From contig NC_068558.1 of the NCBI RefSeq assembly GCF_022201045.2, positions 30,647,501 through 30,711,500 on the forward strand: DNA of 64,000 nt, given 5' to 3'. This stretch comes from Citrus sinensis (taxonomy: Eukaryota > Streptophyta > Magnoliopsida > Sapindales > Rutaceae). Of this stretch, positions 59,700 to 64,000 are shown in pieces. How positions within the stretch are numbered: position 1 is the stretch's first letter; every line of letters begins with the position of its first letter. Below the pieces are notes generated by a model, which saw only the letters and a program-made list of their open reading frames with translations, ran no database searches and was not told the origin of the DNA. A program made the translations under genes and the position numbers.

Positions 59700-60440
59700 T
59701 TAAGTTAGAGGCTGCCACAATTGTAGTGAGTATGACCAAAAGGGTCCCTATAGAGAACAGCCATAAGGCCAATAATAATGAGTTTCATTAACATTGATGA
59801 AGTTTCCTGAGGTGAACCAATAAGATAAGCTTGAGTAGCCAATCCAACAGCCTCATTCTTCTCTCCTTTATATATTCATCCAATGCTTCTCCAATTTTCT
59901 CATATTGCGGCATAGTATTTCGTGCCAAGCATCTAGCTAAAACAACTCCCATCTTCAATTCCGGCGGAGCCACCCCTGCCGAGAAACGGAGCCATCACAT
60001 GCATGGAGCCTCCGGCCACCGTCACGGTACCTTTTCGGAGCCGGCCGAATAATATGTCCCATGGTGCGCGGTACCTAAAATGGGTCAATGACAATGAAGA
60101 AAGGTCACAGTTCTTTACCATTTCTAATTTTTCAACTGGAAAATTCTTGATTGTTTCTAAAGTCAAGCTTCTGATTAACTCTGGATCTCTCAAAGCCATT
60201 GAGTAATCTTTAGGATCCCATCGATGTACTACAAACCAAAATACCAGCTTATCATTAATTGGGATAGTTCCACACAAGACGTGGTCGTTTCTCATTCGGA
60301 CAATTTCTTGGGGAAGTCCGTGGCCATTTGGGTAATCTGTAAATGCTCTCACGGCACATGATGCAAAAGCCTTCTTTGGCTTCAGCTTCAGAAAATCAGC
60401 AACTACTGAGCTGGCTCCATCACATCCGATCAGTATCTGT
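59700..60440 (-). pseudogene. FAD-dependent monooxygenase (MO1/CTF2-like), broken
   Basis: The last exon of a plant aromatic-ring-type FAD monooxygenase is readable on the minus strand. It starts after a CAG acceptor with ILIGCDGASSVVADFLKLK, continues VFWFVVHRWDPKDYS, LTHFRYRAPWDIL and the FAD-contact region VTVAGGSMHVMAPFLGRGGS. Then GIED is followed by a one-base insertion, so VVLARCLARN falls in another frame. A second, one-base loss follows RRMRL. The tail (EALDEYIKERRMRL) is otherwise well kept. The usual D in the GDxxHxxxP motif is glycine (GGSMHVMAP). A possible relic of the preceding exon lies near 60855-60965. The N-terminal GxGxxG exon is absent from this window, so the gene is dead or badly truncated. 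Confidence 0.85.
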
Positions 60441-62320
60441 CACATGACTACAAAAATAAATCATGGATAGTACGGTCATACAATGTCCAATTATGAAAAA
60501 AATATTAAAGAGACAAAGGGGGTTGACAGAGTATTCGTAGAAACAAGGTAAAAACGATACTATCCGATTTATCTTAGTTAAGTGAATAAAATGTCATTAA
60601 TTTGACCTTATTTTTGTCAACATTGTATCGAATTTTTTTCTGTGTAAATATCATTGATCAAATTACAAGTAAATAGTATAGTACTTCAGAAATGTTCTAA
60701 TTCTTCAGAAACGTTCATTTCTCAGCTGATTGCACACTACTCCTGCTAGTTTTTCAATTTCACTTGTTTTTAATTTGCATGAGATTTTAAGGCAGCTAGC
60801 CTATATTTATATGACGATGATATATTATTGTATTGAGGATAGGTATGTGTGTGTTTCCTCGACACTTCTTACGCTTTCAATATCGTAAGCACCAAGTAAC
60901 GACGTCCCTATCTTCCTCTCCACTTCAATACAATTTGTTTGATGAAAATGTATCGTCTTCCAACCTGAGATTTTGTCTTTTTTCTTTTTTCTTTTTTCTT
61001 TTTTTGTGAAAAGGCATGGGTCACAAACAATTTTAAATCGAAAAATAATAAATGAAAAGATAGGGGTGGGATGTCAGCATAACTCGATTGTATTTAAGCT
61101 TCTATTTTTTTATTATTCAAACCCGGATGGTTGGTCAAAAAACCTACTTGACTCGTCAATCGACCAGAAATTTGATTTAATTAATTTGGCTTACATGGAA
61201 AATTTTGATTGGTTTGATTATGTCATGTTACACATTTCTGTTTAATTTCTTTTTTGAATTTTTTTTTTATTTGTCAAAATATTTAAAATACTCAAAGCTG
61301 GCTGAGACAAGTTGAAAAAACAATAATAACATAAAAGTAGAATTTTTTTCATATAAAGTTGGCAATATATATCCTTATTACACAACAAATCAGCGTGTGA
61401 TCTCATGTGCAATGGGGCGCTCTCATTGGAGATGCCAGCTTGTGAAGCCTATCGACTACCAATGAGAGCGGACCACGTTATAGTCGTTGTTATAGCGTGC
61501 AACGACGCGCATTGGATCGGTCTCGCAAGTCGCAACAAATCATTGATTAAAATAACATCAAGAATAATGTAGAAAAAACGAGATCTCTTTTGACTGTGGG
61601 TGTGATGAATCAATGGAACGCTCGTGTTTTGTAAGATGCAGCTGTTGGTCGACACGCTTACATTAAACTTGTTACATGAAACCATAAACTTTTTAAGTAT
61701 ATTACCATAGTAATACAATAAAAAAGAAAAAAAATTACAAGTATTACTCAAATCACTAGGAGCACCTTACTTCACGAACACTAGGGAGTTCTTCTCTAGT
61801 GCATTTGCTCCCACCATAATGACGATGCAGACAAGCTTCTTTGCACGATTCGTGAATTTTTGTCTTTACAAATTATTTGTACAAAGAAATCGATGGCCAC
61901 AAGACAAGTCCTGATACAATTGTTACTACTAAGGATGAAATATAAAAAACAATTAAAGATGGACGGCTGATGTTCAAACTTCAGGTCTATAGGGGCCATC
62001 AATGCAAACACCAGCAAAATGGGATAAAGTCATAAAAGAAATAAAACTGATCCATATCACAATAGGCTAACACTGGGCTGAGTGCTGGAGCATAGGAAAT
62101 TATTAACTGGGTTTGCTGTCTGCTTGTGCACTTGGGGTTCTTCCATACGAGGTTTTTCTGATAGCTATACTTCGTCGAGGGTTTCAAATGGTGGTTTGGC
62201 AAACTGGGTTTAGAAGCTAACTTCGAATGCAAATTGCATAATCAACAAAAAGAATATATCCAAGCAGGAAGGCAAGATACGCAAGCTAAACATGGTCAAA
62301 AGCTAACATAGTCAACTCTT
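60441..62320. other. Spacer and 3' flank of the TFIIIC gene
   Basis: No intact gene was seen. A perfect 12 bp inverted repeat (CGCTCTCATTGG at 61418-61429, complement at 61459-61470) lies in a more GC-balanced stretch, 61,380-61,540, that may be a small element. The last few hundred bases are probably 3' UTR of the gene on the minus strand. Confidence 0.5.
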
Positions 62321-64000
62321 TCAGAAAGTGCAATAATCTTTCAAGAGCTGCCTAGCTAGATCAACCGCTCCACTATTTTTGTAGATCAGGTGCAAATTGT
62401 AAGCAGCCTCTCTTTGAAGATCACAGTAACCAGATTCCCCACTTTCCATGAGGTCAGGTCTTTTATCATTATGTTTTGGGATCGGGTAATCTTTCTCTTT
62501 AATTGCAAGAACCTTTTCATAATATGAAGCTGCCAAAGAGACAAGTCCAACATGATGACATGCCCGAGCAATATTATACAGAGCCTCCTGAACAAAGTTT
62601 ATTGAGGAGAATCAGTTAAGATTGAAAACAGCTGAAATAAAGTGCAGCAATCAATCCTCGCCTATGCTTAGCAAAATTAGAGAAAGACTATACAAAATAA
62701 AAATATAGATGAGCCCTGAGCAGACACAGGATAATCGATTACAAAAGATGGCATAATTCTGCAGTTATACCCCTAATGTGCCAAGAACTATCTAAACCCA
62801 ACTTATAAGAAAATATGTTAGATTAAAAACAGATGAAAATTTATGCTGCTGATACCAAAGGGGGAACAGAGCAAATGCACAAAGTTCCTTATTTGAGAAT
62901 CATTAAAAGCAGTGAAGTATGTGTTAGTGCATGATCAAATACAATAAATATAATAAAAATAAAAACAGAGAAGGAAACTATGAGAAGAAAAGCATACCTG
63001 GCTGTGTTCACAAAGCCGCAAATTATTGTAGAGAAAAGCGAAGCCTTGTGCAAGGCATTGATGCTTGTTTTGAAGTCTAAATCCAAGGGCTAAGTTAATT
63101 AAGGCGCTTCCTGCAGGGAATATTACAGATAAGCTATCAAATTGATTCAGTGAATTATACAAAGATGCATTCAATGAAACTAGAGGAAGAAGGAACGTAC
63201 CCACACACAGGTTAATTAATGGATTCTCAGGCAACAATTTATAAGCTTCTAAATAACATCTTGCAGCATCCTGATGATGGCTAGCCATAGTAAACTGGTG
63301 CCCAGAAATGATAATGGGGGGTACACAATCTTTGTATTTGGCTCGCAGATAACGAATAAACTTAGAATGCTTGGAATGCTTGGAATTGATTTTTCCCACC
63401 CTACAGCATTAGAAGCAGCCCATATATTAAGTGTAAGAACAGAAGTTTAAAAAATCAACATGATTCTGCTCAATTTTTGACGATGCTCCTCAGCAAAGAC
63501 CATTTATAATAACTTAGTCTAGATGCTATGTTTTTCCATGAAATCTCTATTTGAAGCAATTGCTACAAAAATACTCTCAAAAAATCCAAGTGAATGAAAC
63601 TGGTCATGAAGTAAATAAATAGTGTTAAAATTATGAGACCCCTCAGGAAAGTACCAAGCTAGCTCAGAACAATGTATTCCTATACGTATACCTGGAGAGC
63701 ACTTTATAATAGCAATTCCAGGCAGAAAGACTGTATGGATGCAGCTGAAGAATGTATTTTGCACAGTCAAATCCATGGTTCGGATCAGTGCTGTCATATG
63801 CCATTTCTGTCAAATCGCAGAAAAAACATTAAACACAAACAAGACCTCAAAGTTTCTCAACTTAATGAAGATAATGACGAAGCAAAAATAGAACTGTCTT
63901 TTAAGATGGAAGATGGGAAGGTAAAAGTAATGCAAAAGAATCAATAAGAAGATCCATGGATTACTGGCGCCAAGTGACCGAAGCTCCTCCTTTTTTTCAA
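62321..64000 (-). CDS. TFIIIC subunit 3 (GTF3C3-like TPR protein), 3' part
   Basis: Five exons on the minus strand, the first cut by the window edge: 63965-64000 (EELRSLGA), 63692-63806 (MAYDSTDPNHGFD), 63201-63400 (VGKINSKHSKHSKFIRYL, then DCVPPIIISGHQFTMASHHQ), 62998-63110 (ALINLALGFRLQNKHQCLAQ) and 62321-62587 (EALYNIARACHHVGLVSLAA, ending LARQLLKDYCTF). All joins keep the frame and use GT-AG sites. The segments are tetratricopeptide repeats of the subunit that bridges TFIIIC to TFIIIB at tRNA and 5S genes. This is a housekeeping nuclear factor. No break was found; only about the last 240 residues are in the window. Confidence 0.9.

Overview
The window is nuclear DNA of a eudicot plant. 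It is AT-rich, its genes carry short GT-AG introns, the gene families are plant-specific (AIG1/IAN GTPases, AGL11-type MADS-box, ATL RING-H2, phytolongin), and copia, TRIM, MULE, hAT and Harbinger-like elements are dense. A woody species such as Citrus would fit, but the sequence alone does not settle the species. No rRNA, tRNA or CRISPR array was seen. All calls come from reading the sequence; no database search was run.

Layout. (1) 1-15,480: a tandem segmental duplication with units of roughly 8 kb. Each unit has a short pyrimidine-rich repeat array, a five-exon AIG1/IAN GTPase gene on + (1386-4938 and 9089-12662), and on - a decayed AGL11/SEEDSTICK-like MADS-box remnant without its MADS exon. 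The first unit also holds a UPF3 fragment. The second holds a TRIM retroelement with three LTRs, and the first unit preserves the matching empty site. (2) 16,850-29,805: a graveyard. It has a Ulp1-type protease remnant with a duplicated exon, two copia pieces lying head to head, and an SPT6-like pseudogene interrupted by a full-length copia element. That element has an unbroken 1,567-codon frame and LTRs that read as identical. (3) 30,866-39,809: an 8.9 kb Mutator-like element (MULE) with long terminal inverted repeats. It carries a broken MuDR-type transposase on - and a broken Ulp1 protease gene on +, the Kaonashi-type arrangement. A solo LTR is nested in the transposase. (4) 40-49 kb: a quiet host segment with an ATL7-like RING-H2 E3 ligase gene and an intronless phytolongin (longin-SNARE-like) gene. 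(5) 50-64 kb: a small coiled-coil ORF, an intact DFR/ANR-like reductase gene with a decayed exon of a relative 2 kb away, three non-autonomous DNA elements, a broken FAD monooxygenase, and the 3' part of a TFIIIC subunit 3 (GTF3C3-like) gene running off the right edge.

How the genes relate. The intact host genes do not form a pathway. They are independent units: two putatively prenylated small GTPases, an E3 ligase, a membrane-trafficking protein, an oxidoreductase and a Pol III factor. The coherent stories are structural: a dated sequence of duplication, decay and insertion in the first 15 kb, nested insertions in the middle, and a transposon that carries a protease gene. I did not find a clearly new molecular system. 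The best candidates for a second look are the Ulp1-carrying MULE with its palindromic subterminal arrays, the three-LTR TRIM with its empty site, and the CaaX-ended IAN pair.
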